NCBI RefSeq assembly: GCF_029962835.1
Contig: NC_080573.1
Span: forward strand, 92,809,501-92,873,500
Origin: Magnolia sinica
Lineage: Eukaryota > Streptophyta > Magnoliopsida > Magnoliales > Magnoliaceae
Direction of reading: 5' to 3'
DNA: 64,000 nucleotides
The notes under the pieces are model-generated. The model was not told the DNA's origin, ran no database searches, and was given only the letters and a program-made list of their open reading frames with translations. Of this stretch, positions 46,305-56,462 are shown piece after piece (positions within the stretch are counted from its first letter, which is position 1; each line of letters starts with the position of its first letter). Position numbers and translations under genes: made by a program.

Positions 46305-49300
46305 TGTAATGACCCAGAAAATTTCGTGCCAAGACCCAAGTACTACCTCTATTTTCCTTAGAAGCTATTTGTGGGTTAATTAGCATTAAACTCGATTGCT
46401 TATGAAATTAGCATCAATCACTTTAAATTTGATCTACAAGACTCAAAACCTGTAGAATCGTTAGCGCTATGTTACTCTAAAATCTGGGATTCAACGCTAA
46501 ATCCAATTGCTCTCGGAAATTTTTAGAAGACTTGGATCAGACCTGGACCGCGCGTCGAAAGTCCGATAGCGATGATCTTAGACAATTATGGTCACCATGT
46601 TGGACTTGGCCATCACCTCAAAAATCAAGTCCAGATGATGTTCTGGGTCGATTTGATTGAGTCCGGAGTGAAGAGTGTGAGAACGGTGAGAAATTAAATA
46701 TGATTTTCTAAAATCTGAGTCCTGTCGCTTGCACGATGATTTTAAGCAATCTGACCGTTAGATTCTAACCCAATTTCACCCTCGGATTAGGGAAGATGGC
46801 CCAGGCATGTCATTATGCTTGTGGACCTGAGCGAGTTTCGGTGACCGTTGAATTGAGTGTGGTCCATCACGGATGATCTGTAAAGTTGATCGGTATGAAA
46901 CTCAGCCTGACCTAGATCCATGCTCAGTAAGCTTAAGTCCGACCGCACGCGGAAAAAGGACCACCGGTAGTGCTCCGTTGGATCGAGAGAGGCCTGATTT
47001 GGTTATAACCTAAGTATACCTTGGCCTTGGGGTTATTTGCATCTATTTTAGGCCTATATAAAGACCTTAAAACCCTCACTCTCTTTTCCATACGAATTTC
47101 CTAACCCTAGCTAAGAAAGAGAGAGGAAAAGAGAGAGACAGTGAGAGAGAAGTTGGTGAATCATCTCAAGATTCTTTCCTGATGCTCTTCATCCTTAAGC
47201 CATCACTTTGAATCGTTATTCCGGTAATTCTAAGTTCCTTTTTGGGTAAGTTAACCTAACCCTAATTTGTTTAGAGCTTAGAATAGTATATGTGTTGATG
47301 CAGGTCATTTCTATTCTTGCCTTAGGTTATCTAGTCGCCATTGACGAAGACATATCGTCTGAATCTGTTTGGTGTGCTATTTCTAGTTTAAGGTGAGGAC
47401 TATATTCGTATAGGTTATAGTTTTCAAGGCTTTCAATGTCAGTTAATAGTTTATTCTTGTTGTGGGTGTAATTTCACATGCCAAATGTTATGTTTATATT
47501 GTATTCCTGATAGATATGCCTTGTGTTGAGATTTGTGTATTCCTTGTGTATGTAGAAAGTACCGTATACGTATAAAATATGAACATGTAATTGCCATGAT
47601 TATTTGTCGTGTATTTGTGCTAGATGTATGTGTGTCAACTCCTTAGCAAAAGGAATTGTCCAAATGCGTGTATTTCAACATGCGTCATATATGTTGAACT
47701 ATGTATTCTAAGTGTTTGTAGAAATGTCTGAATGGCTTAAAGTGCAATATAATATCCTATTTGTGGGCGTTGAGAAGCGATTCTCAACTCTCCTATTGGT
47801 GTGTATGATTTCCTATATGCAAGTCACATTCCTTGTTGTTTAACTTCCAGTATTACTTATGTGTAAATCCATATTAAGTTGATATTCTTCAAATGCTCAC
47901 ATACTACATGATTTGAATTGTTGTTCCATTACTGTTCTAAATTGTATATGCATATCTGTTATAATGGGATGTGTTTGGGACTATGAAATAGTCCAGGAAA
48001 TCGGTAATCGGCCTTGAGTTCGTGGCTGAGGTTGCTTTCACCACGAAGGATGTGATTTGACGAACCTGAGTCGTATTAGAGTTGTCGGCAGTGGTTTGGC
48101 CACACGAAGTATTTACGCACTCTATGTCGTTGAACCCAACGTGCGCTCGTGCTAGTCGAGTTCGTCAAGTAACCCGATTGTCCAATGTATGTTCACCATG
48201 TATGGACGCCATTGTTTGAATCTAGGGTACCAAACTTATCGATGAAATCCCGTTAACCATTCTCCCTTGATCCGTTAAGACTCATGAGCCGAACATGGTG
48301 GTATGGGACACCGTGGTCGAGCTGTCGGCCTACGCTGGGGTGACGAGTCTCCCCGTAGTGACCAGTGAGCACACCAGACTCATGAGCTGATTATGGTGGT
48401 ATGGGACACTATATTCGTGCTGTCAGCCTACATTGATTGGTGACGAGCCCTTTATAGTGACCTCGAGCATACCTGGATACTGCATTAGGGCGACAAGCCT
48501 TGGAGTAGTAACGAGGGTATGATAGGCGTGCATTGGTTGGTGACGAGCCCTTTGCAACGACCTAAAACCATATGATCATCTGAGATTGCCTAGGACTGAC
48601 GACCCTAGAATGGATCACTGTGAGGAAATTGATATGAGGAAGGTACCTTAGCTTCCCAATTCTGCTATATGAAAAGGACTAATAACAACTTGGTAATCAT
48701 GTTCATGTACCGCATTACATGTGCCTGGAAGAGGTGGAGCACTTGAGGTGGTGTCATGCGTAACGTAAGATGAAGACGCTGAGGGTATACTGGTGAGGGC
48801 ACGCATCATTCTACATACATCCTTGCATTAACAAGAGTAATTAGGACATGTTTGATTGTTCTGCTTTATCATTACTGCTTGATCGAACTGATAACATGTT
48901 AACCTTTGCTTTATTGTTCCATTGAGTTGATCACTCACTCTCACGTTCTGGGACGGTGTTTAAACACCAACCAGACTCTGTCTTAGATGCAGATATTGAT
49001 GCGACCCCTGAGGTAGAGCAGGAGTTCGAGGATGATGAGGCCACATTTTCTTTTATGTAGTTTTCAGGTGGGTTCTTGTGAGCCATGTCCTGATGTGCGG
49101 GGATTCTGGCTTTTCTTTTGGGAATAGAAAAATGTCATTTAATACTTGTATTTTTGATAGAAACACTTGTTTTATGTATTTTTGATAGCAAGTCTTCCAC
49201 TTGTGTTTATCACTTATCCCTGAATTATGTTTACAGTTTGGCTTAATCTATTCCATGTTTTATGTGCTCTTACAGACAACATACATCCATCATTAAATAT

Positions 49301-49369
49301 GTTGCATAAGTGATGTTTTGGAACTCGGGAGCTGAGTTATGCTCGACCCCCGAATTTCAGGGCGTTACA
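46305..49369 (+). repeat. 5' LTR of the chromovirus (3065 bp)
   Basis: TG...CA ends; TATA box at 47055. It aligns with 56458-59542 throughout. Differences include about 11 substitutions in the first 105 bp and a segment at 47085-47105 that is missing in the 3' LTR. A 25-bp stretch near 49165 corresponds to about 75 bp of different sequence near 59300. Confidence 0.92.
47055..47062 (+). promoter_or_regulatory. LTR TATA box
   Basis: TATATAAA in GGCCTATATAAAGACC, followed by a GA-rich leader. The same word is at 57209-57216 in the 3' LTR. Confidence 0.6.
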
Positions 49370-49372
49370 AGT

Positions 49373-49384
49373 TGGTATCAGAGC
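49373..49384 (+). other. Primer binding site (initiator Met tRNA)
   Basis: TGGTATCAGAGC starts three bases after the 5' LTR end (49369) and matches 12 nt of the plant initiator tRNA complement. Confidence 0.9.
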
Positions 49385-50242
49385 ATGAATTGGATTAAAC
49401 CGGACCTGGGTTATGGTCACAGACCGCATGTTATCACCATCGTAGTGTATTTGGGTGTTAGTTTATCATAGAATTTGTGTATGTGTCCCGTTGCTTCTAT
49501 CGGTGAAAGTTTACTGAAAACGATCACCGAGATCGAGTCTGTGCGCACTCTTGATCACACACAGCGACCCAAAACCTCTTCTAGACCGTCCCTTGACGAG
49601 TTTAGATGGTTTATCTTTCCATCTCAGCCCTTCAAAAGTCAGTAAACCTTTGTTTGCATCAGATTTTAACCTGAGTGGCCCGATAGGCGTTGAATCAGAT
49701 TAAGGAGCCGATCGGGGCATTTCCAGGGGGACCTAGGGGGGCCCTCATCATTTTGCACTTAGGGGGCTAGGAGGACCTCGCCCAAACGGTGAGTCATCAC
49801 CGGAGTGTCCAGAGACCAGCGATGACCTCGCCGCCCAGCGGGCCAAGCCGGGCGGGCCGGCTCGGGCCGACGCCTTTGGGGCCTAGTGTGGCCCACTACT
49901 CCATGGTTGCACGATATTAGGTCTTTCTAAAACCCCTTTTCTTCATAACATACCCTCCCAAGCTCTCCTTTTCTTCAAGTTTCTCTCAAAACTCCACCAA
50001 AATCCCTCCCCAATCTCCTTCTTCTTCCATTTTCATGCACACCCATTCAACCCAACTCAAAAACTCACCCCCATTGCTGTTTTCACTCCCTTTTCTTCTC
50101 ATTTGAGCTCTCAAATCCCTCTTTGTGATCTCAAGTGTGTGGAAGCCTCACCATTCTTCCCATTCTCCCTTCTTCTCTCATTTTTCATGGCCTTGTTTGA
50201 GTTTGTCACGGCCATATTTTTATCTCCACCTTTCTCTCTTTG
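49385..50242 (+). other. Untranslated leader of the chromovirus
   Basis: About 860 bp between the primer site and the extra ORF. The second half is pyrimidine-rich (CTTCTTCC, TCTCC words). No open frame of interest. Confidence 0.6.
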
Positions 50243-51475
50243 ATGGGGAAGAAGAGAGTGCCCATGGATGAAGCCGGGCCTAGCCACCGAACCCGTGCAC
50301 GGAGGCCGAGAGGTGTCGCCGTGAGCATGACCGCCACCCGTGAGTTTCAGACCAAGCGGGACATTGATCCTCAAGCTCCCATTGGAAGAACCTTATTGGC
50401 AGAGCTATCTCATGGAGTCTATGAAGGCCGTAGGGTCCTTTTTGACGCTCATGTAGATTCCTGGCTATTTGGCGAGTTTCTGTTGTTGGAGCGCCTGGAA
50501 GGGGCTAGTTGGTGTCCCTTGTTTGAGGGTGAATATCGCGCCAATGCAAGCACTGTTCGAGCTTTTTATGCCAACATTTCTGATCCATCGCTGGAGCCTC
50601 TGCAGTTCAAGATTCCTTGTGGAAGCGGTCGGGAGGCCACGGTCAACGTCGCTTTGATATCCCAACTCTTGAATGTGTCACTTGGTAAGATGCATGTCAG
50701 TGAGAAGAATTTGAGCAGTATGCGAGAGAGGGATCGCCGCACGCGGCTCCTGTGTGGTCATCTGGTCGAATGGCAGCCAAATAGAAGCCTTCTAGCTACC
50801 AACATAACGGACGACTTCTGCTTGCTTCACCACATGTGTACATTCAATGTATATCCAAGGTGGAGTAATCGTAGTGAGTGTACACGCCTGATGGTAGATT
50901 TTCTGTATCAGGTGGGGCAAGGAGCGAAGCTATGTGTGCCAACCTATGTCTTGCGCCAGATTATCCTTATCGCTCGTTCGACTAGGAGGACCGAATCACT
51001 CCCATTTGGCTGACTCATTTGTAAGCTTGCACATGAGTTTGGCTATAGGCTTAGGGCAGAAAAGCCGGTACCTGTTCGCTACATTAATCTGACGACCCTT
51101 AAGCAGATGGATATTGGTCCTCGTCGACAAGCCTCAGAAAGTGAGGATGAGATAGAGAGCGATGAGGAAGAAAGTTATGGCGAGGGTGGAGCTGAAATTG
51201 AAGAAGAAATAGAGCAGGACGAGGAAGAGGTAGAGGCCCAGGATACGAGTGAGAGTTCTCCTCCTGTGGCACCAGAGCAGAGCGTAGATCAGGCTGCCAG
51301 GGATGCCCGTATCGCACGGCTTGAGGAAGGTCAGGCTATTCTATGCCAGGATATTGTGGATCTTCGAGGCCTTGTGAAGCATAAGTTTAAGAAGGTGACT
51401 CGAACTCTGAAGTCTATCCTGTGCTGTTTGCAGGATAAGGGTGCCCTGCCTCCATCTCCTGATTCCGACGAGTAG
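50243..51475 (+). pseudogene. Extra ORF upstream of gag, putative plant transposon protein-like
   Basis: The frame starts MGKKRVPMDEAGPSHRTRAR at ATG 50243 and ends at TAG 51475, about 410 codons, with one stop (TGA 51011-51013, consistent with TGG or CGA changed). Residues about 50-255 form the domain shared with 24340-23234: FYANISDPSLEPLQFKI, ALISQLLNVSLG, LHHMCTFNVYPRWSNR, VGQGAKLCVPTYVLRQII. The C-terminal part has a very acidic stretch (about residues 295-345) and a helical end with IARLEEGQAILCQDIVDLRG. It is sense-oriented and separated from gag by about 280 bp. Function is unknown; extra ORFs of this kind are known in plant Ty3/gypsy elements. It is not a gag or envelope protein by sequence. 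Confidence 0.75.
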
Positions 51476-51755
51476 CTGCAGTTATAGTCATCCTTTACTT
51501 TGTTTGGTTGTTTGCTATTATGTGTAGCCGTTGTTGACATAGTAGTTGGGAGTTGTTTGTTGTTTGCAGTTTTAGATGTTTTAGTTCACATGCTTTCTCT
51601 GTCGCGATTCATGTAATGCCGTACTTCTTGTATTGCGATAATTTTATTAAATGAAATGCATGTTGTTTATCATTGAAGTTGTGTTGTGAATGTTGTGTGG
51701 GTGGATTATGTGAATGTTGAATCTTATAGGTTGCATCCTCTGTTGAATGTAGCGT
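51476..51755 (+). other. Gap between extra ORF and gag
   Basis: AT-rich 280 bp with no open frame on the plus strand. The extra ORF and gag are therefore separate units, not a frameshift fusion. Confidence 0.6.
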
Positions 51756-53435
51756 ATGCCTCCTAAGGGTTCGAAGACTTCGGCCTGTCTTTCTTTGGTC
51801 GAGTCGCTTGCCGGGGTTTCTCCCCTGAGCAATAACCAGAGGGATCCACAGTCGGGCCCGTCTCATACTGGTGTTGGGCCGACACCTGTGATACCACCTA
51901 TGGCTCCTCCAGTCACACCTTCAGTTCCTGAGTCGAACCGTGCATCTGCGTCTATGCCGCATGCATCTTCGTCTACTCCGCCTTCTGATAAGTTTGAGCA
52001 GATGATGCTGTTGATGCAGTAGCAGCAGCACCAGCAGCAGTAGTTTCTGTCTTCCATGGCTGGCATCTTTGCTCAGTCGGTGGGGGCGACTCCACCTGCT
52101 TCACCTATGCACCCATCTGGGAGCGCTAGTGCGAGCGGCACATTTGAGCGATTTCAGCGATTACGACCTCCCACATTTGCGGGTTCTCATAGACCTAAGG
52201 AGGCCGAGTACTGGATTGATCGCATCTCTAAGATGTTAAGACCGCTGCACTGTTCTGAGGCTGAGCAGGTCGAGCTTGCCTCCTTTATGTTTGAGAAGGA
52301 GGCTAGTTTATGGTGGGACAGTGTTCTTCGCACTGTTGCAGAGGGGTATGAGTGGTCGTGGCAGGCGTTTGAGGCACGCTTCCACGAGAAGTATTTTTCG
52401 GTTACGTACCGACATGGGAAGGAGAGTGAGTTCCTTCGCCTCCGTCAGGGAGGGATGTCGGTGACGAAATATGAGAACCGGTTCACTGAGCTAGGTCGCT
52501 ATGTCCCATTGATTCTGGGTGATCAGCCGATGAGGATGCGATGTTTTTCTGAGGGATTGAGGCCTGAGATCCGATTGAAGATGTCCTGTGCTAGCATATC
52601 TTCCTATGCGGAGTTGGTGAGCATGTCCTTGCGAGCTGAGCAGGACGGGGACAGGTCATCCCATATGCGAGCACCTATGGTTCCATACCACGACCTGACT
52701 TTCAGAGTGCACCATTTCTTGGCAAGAAGCCGCGGGCAAATTCTCCACCGAGTCGTTCAGCGCCGCCCGCTCAGCAGGTGCGAGCTGATTTCGCTGTTCG
52801 TACTGTGGGAAGATGGGCATTTGGATCGTACTTGCTTTTCGCGTATGCAGGATAATGGATTTACTCCACCGCAGAGGATCAGTCGTCCTATGCCTCGGGT
52901 TATATCACCTCTACCTCTTCGTTCAGCGCCAGCTCATCCATCCTTCAGACCTTCTGTACCTAGCTTCAGGCCACCTCAGTGGCCCATGGTTCCTCCGCCG
53001 AACCGCCAACAGCAGGCTCGAGTTCACGCGCTCTCAGCTGAAGCGCCTGTGGCTGACTTGGTGCCGAGATCCATCGAGGTTACAGCTCATATTGAAGGTA
53101 TTCCCGTTTCTATGTTGATGGATACAGGGTCCACTACCTCTCTTATATCGTATGCGGCAGTTAGGCGTCTGAGTTTGGGCACGGTTACTATGAAGGGAGT
53201 GACGCTCACTACCGCTACAGGGATCTCCTCTGCTATGAACAAGCGTTATATGGATTGTTTGATTGATCTAGGGAGTGGATCGATTCTTGTTGACCTTTTT
53301 GTCGCACCTCTTTACCATTACGATGTCATTATGGGTATGGATTGGCTCACGAGGATGCGAGCAGAGATTGATTGTGAAGCGAGGTCGGTGACAATCCATG
53401 GACCTGAGGGTGAGACAGTTACTTTCCCAGTTTAG
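51756..53435 (+). pseudogene. gag: Chromovirus gag and protease
   Basis: Gag starts MPPKGSKTSACLSL at 51756. Stops TAG 52020 and TAG 52041 lie in a Q-rich stretch. The capsid core has AEYWIDRISKMLRPLHCSEA, FMFEKEASLWWDSVL and KYENRFTELGRYVPL. The zinc knuckle C-S-Y-C-X4-H-X4-C is only visible by changing frame. Single-base losses near 52690, 52790 and 52817 shift the frame three times and return it to phase, so 52690-52817 is translated wrongly. The protease follows with VSMLMDTGSTTSLIS (active D-T-G) and DVIMGMDWL. A TAG at 53433 separates it from RT. Gag would form particles; the protease would cut the polyprotein. Confidence 0.9.
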
Positions 53436-54971
53436 GTCAGTTACCCTTTTCATCTTGGTTATTATACTTCTCTGTTGGAGAGTATGGCTGGATCAGCGTT
53501 TGAAAGTACACCTGTAGTTCAGGAGTTTGAAGATGTGTTCGAGTCGATTCCTGGATTACCCCCTCAGCGCGAGATTAATTTTACTATCGATCTCATGCCT
53601 GGTGCGACACCCATTTCTTTTTTCACCTATCGTATGCCTCCGAGTGAAATGGAGGAATTGAGGAAGCAGATAGATGGCTTATTGAATTTGGGCTTTATTC
53701 GGCCTAGTGTGTCTCCTTGGGGAGCACCTGTCCTGTTTGTTAAGAAGAAGGATGGTTCCTTGCGATTATGTATTGATTATCGCAGGTTGAATCAGGTAAC
53801 TATGAAGAATAAATACCCTTTGCCTAGGATCGATGATTTATTTGATCAGTTGAAGGGGGCACGGTACTTTTCGAAGGTTGATCTGCAGTCAGGGTATCAT
53901 TAGTTGCGCGTCAAGAATGAGGACGTGCAAAAGACCGCTTTCAGGACTAGCTTTGGCCACTATAAGTTCCTTGTGATGTCGTTTGGTCTTACGAACACAC
54001 CAGCCGTGTTCATGGATCTGATGAACAGGGTATTTCGACCATTCTTATTCCGATTCGTCATTATTTTTATCAATGACATTTTGATATATTCTGTGAGTCG
54101 GGAAGAGCACGAGGAGTACATAAGAACGGTCTTGGATACTCTTAGGAAGAATCAGCTTTTTGTGCAGTTTAAGAAATGCGATTTCTGGAAAGAAGAAGTC
54201 AAGTTCCTGGGACATGTGGTGTCCAAGGAAGGGATAGCTGTCGATCTTGCTAAGGTAACTGCAGTACAGGACTGGAAGCAGCCTGGTTCAGTTACTGAGG
54301 TGAGGAGTTTTCTGGGCCTAGCAGGCTATTATCGATGCTTCATTCGAGACTTCTCAAAGATAGCCAGACCGTTGTCTCAGTTGACACGGAAAGATTTGAA
54401 ATTTGCTTAGAATGAGAAGGCGGAGATAGCTTTTTAAGAGCTGAAGGAAAAGTTGACGTCCGCCCCTGTGCTAGTATTGCCAGAGCAAGGGGTTAAGTAT
54501 ATGATATATACTGACGCCTCTCGCATTGGTCTGGGTTGTGTCCTTATGCAGAAGGACAGGGTGATTGCATATGTTTCGAGGCAGTTGAGGAAACACGAAG
54601 AAAATTACCCTACACACGACCTGGAATTGGCAGCTGTCATTTTCACATTAAAGCTCTGGAGACATCACCTCTACGGAGAGGAGTTCGAGCTCTTTTGCGA
54701 CCACAAGAGCCTTAAGTACATTTTCATGCAGCGTGACTTGAATATGAGGCAACGCCGATGGATGGAAACATTGAAAGACTTTAAGTTCGATGTTTCTTAC
54801 CATCCGGGCAAGGCAAACGTTGTGGCAGATGCGTTGAGTCGCAAGAAGACTATAGAGTTTGTGGCTCCGCTAATGATGGCAGAATGGGACATGTTGGAGT
54901 TTGTGCGAGACTTTGAGCAGAAACTTATGGTGGAAGAGCCATATAAAGTTATCGCACACATTCGTGTATAG
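53436..54971 (+). pseudogene. pol: Chromovirus reverse transcriptase and RNase H
   Basis: RT reads [40 protein letters not shown] and [12 protein letters not shown], a TAG at 53901, then [20 protein letters not shown]. The active box reads FIND: the first catalytic aspartate is asparagine (AAT 54072-54074). [15 protein letters not shown] and [15 protein letters not shown] follow. RNase H has [35 protein letters not shown] and [10 protein letters not shown]. Further stops are at 54408, 54435 and 54969. All lie in the same frame as gag and the integrase, and each is one transition from CAG, CAA or TGG. The copy cannot make active RT. Confidence 0.93.
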
Positions 54972-56462
54972 CCCCTCATTGACGAGAGAATTGTTGCAGC
55001 TCAAGCAGATGATGAGTTTTTGGCGAAGATGAGAAAGCGGGTTGGTACAGATGAGAACTCCGAGTGGAGTGTTGGTTCAGATGGGGGCCTACGACTTCGT
55101 GGCCGGTTATATGTCCCAGACATTCCTGACTTAAGACGGGAGGTTCTCGAGTCAGCCCATACTTCTAAGCTTGCGATGCATCCAGGTAGCACGAAGATGT
55201 ATCAAGATATGAGAAGATCTTACTGGTGGGACAACATGAAGGTTCACATTGCTGAGTTTGTATCTCATTGTCTCATGTGCCAGCAAGTCAAGGTAGAGCA
55301 TCGCCGACCTCCTGAGTTGCTTCAGCCCATGCCCCTAGCAGAATGGAAGTGGGACTTCATCTCTATGGATTTTATTTCAGGGTTGCCTAGAACGAGGAAG
55401 GGACGTGACTCTATTTGGGTGATCGTCGACCGATTGACGAAGTCGGCTCATTTCTTACCGATCAGAGTCACAAACTCTACAGACGAGTTGGCTAGATTGT
55501 ACATCAAGGAGATTGTACGTCTGCATGGAGTTCCCTTAGAGATTGTGTCTGAAAGAGACACGCGTTTCACTTCTATCTTCTGGACTCGTATCCAGGAAGC
55601 AATGGATGTGAAATTGAAGTTCAGCACCGCGTTTCATCCGCAAACAGACGGGCAGACGGAATGTGTGAATCAGATTCTGGAAGACATGTTGCAAGCTTGT
55701 GTTTTGGATTTCAGGGACAGTTGGGATGATTGTCTCCCTTATGCAGAGTTCGCATATAATAACAGTTTCCAAGCGAGTATCGGCATGGCTCCCTATGAGG
55801 CATTGTATGGTCGCCCGTGCAGAGCACCGCATTGCTGGGTAGAAGTTGGCGAGCGTAGTTTGATTGGCCCAGAGTTGGTGCAGGCGACTTCAGAGAAAGT
55901 TGACATTATTCGACGTCGACTTCTGACAGCCCAGAGCAGGCAGAAGAGTTACGCTGATACGAGGCGGCGACCGCTTGAGTTTGACGTTGGAGACCATGTA
56001 TTTCTTAAGGTTTCCCCTATGGAGGGAGTTCTGCGGTTCGGTAGGAAGGGAAAGCTCACGCTGAGATTTATTGGTCCATTTCAAGTTCTGGATCGAGTGG
56101 GAGCGGTAGCATACCGCCTTGCTTTGCCCACACCACTTGCGGGCGTGCATAACGTATTTCATGTTTCTATGCTGAAGAAGTACGTTCCTGATCCTTCGCA
56201 TATTATCAGTTGAGAGCAGGTGCAGTTGAGCGAGGATGCCACATATGTACTGCGACCGACACGTATCCTAGACAGGAAGGAGCAGGTATTGCGTAGCAAA
56301 GTCATCCCTCTTATGAAAGTACTATGGACGCATCATAGTGAAGAAGAGGCTACTTGGGAAACTGAAGCTGAGGTCAGAAAGAGCTACCCTCAGATCCTTG
56401 AGGAATATGAGAAGGTACGAATTTCGAGGATAAAATTTTTCTTTAAGGGGGGTAGATTGTAA
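54972..56462 (+). pseudogene. int: Chromovirus integrase with chromodomain
   Basis: The zinc-binding region has HTSKLAMHPGSTKMY and HCLMCQQVK. The catalytic core has WDFISMDFISGLP and HPQTDGQTECVNQILEDML. The second catalytic position reads S-E-R-D where S-D-R-D is usual (GAA 55551-55553), so an active-site aspartate is changed to glutamate. A GPF-type module (RFIGPFQVLDRVGAVAYRL) is followed by HNVFHVSMLKKYVPDP. A TGA at 56211 (from TGG) precedes the chromodomain: VIPLMKVLWTHHSEEEATWE and TEAEVRKSYPQIL. Chromodomains of this group direct integration to heterochromatin. The frame ends at TAA 56460-56462, overlapping the polypurine tract and LTR start. Confidence 0.92.
56444..56457 (+). other. 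Polypurine tract of the chromovirus
   Basis: TAAGGGGGGTAGAT directly before the 3' LTR start TGTAATGACC. It overlaps the last pol codons. Confidence 0.85.

Noticed and set aside
45888..46361. Proline-rich open frame of 157 codons on the plus strand
   Set aside because: It is C-rich leader sequence read in a convenient frame and runs into (GA)n and the gypsy LTR. The real exon lies on the minus strand at 45658.
49373..49384. A tRNA-Met gene fragment
   Set aside because: Only 12 nt match, and they lie exactly where a primer binding site belongs. The same applies to 34931-34945.
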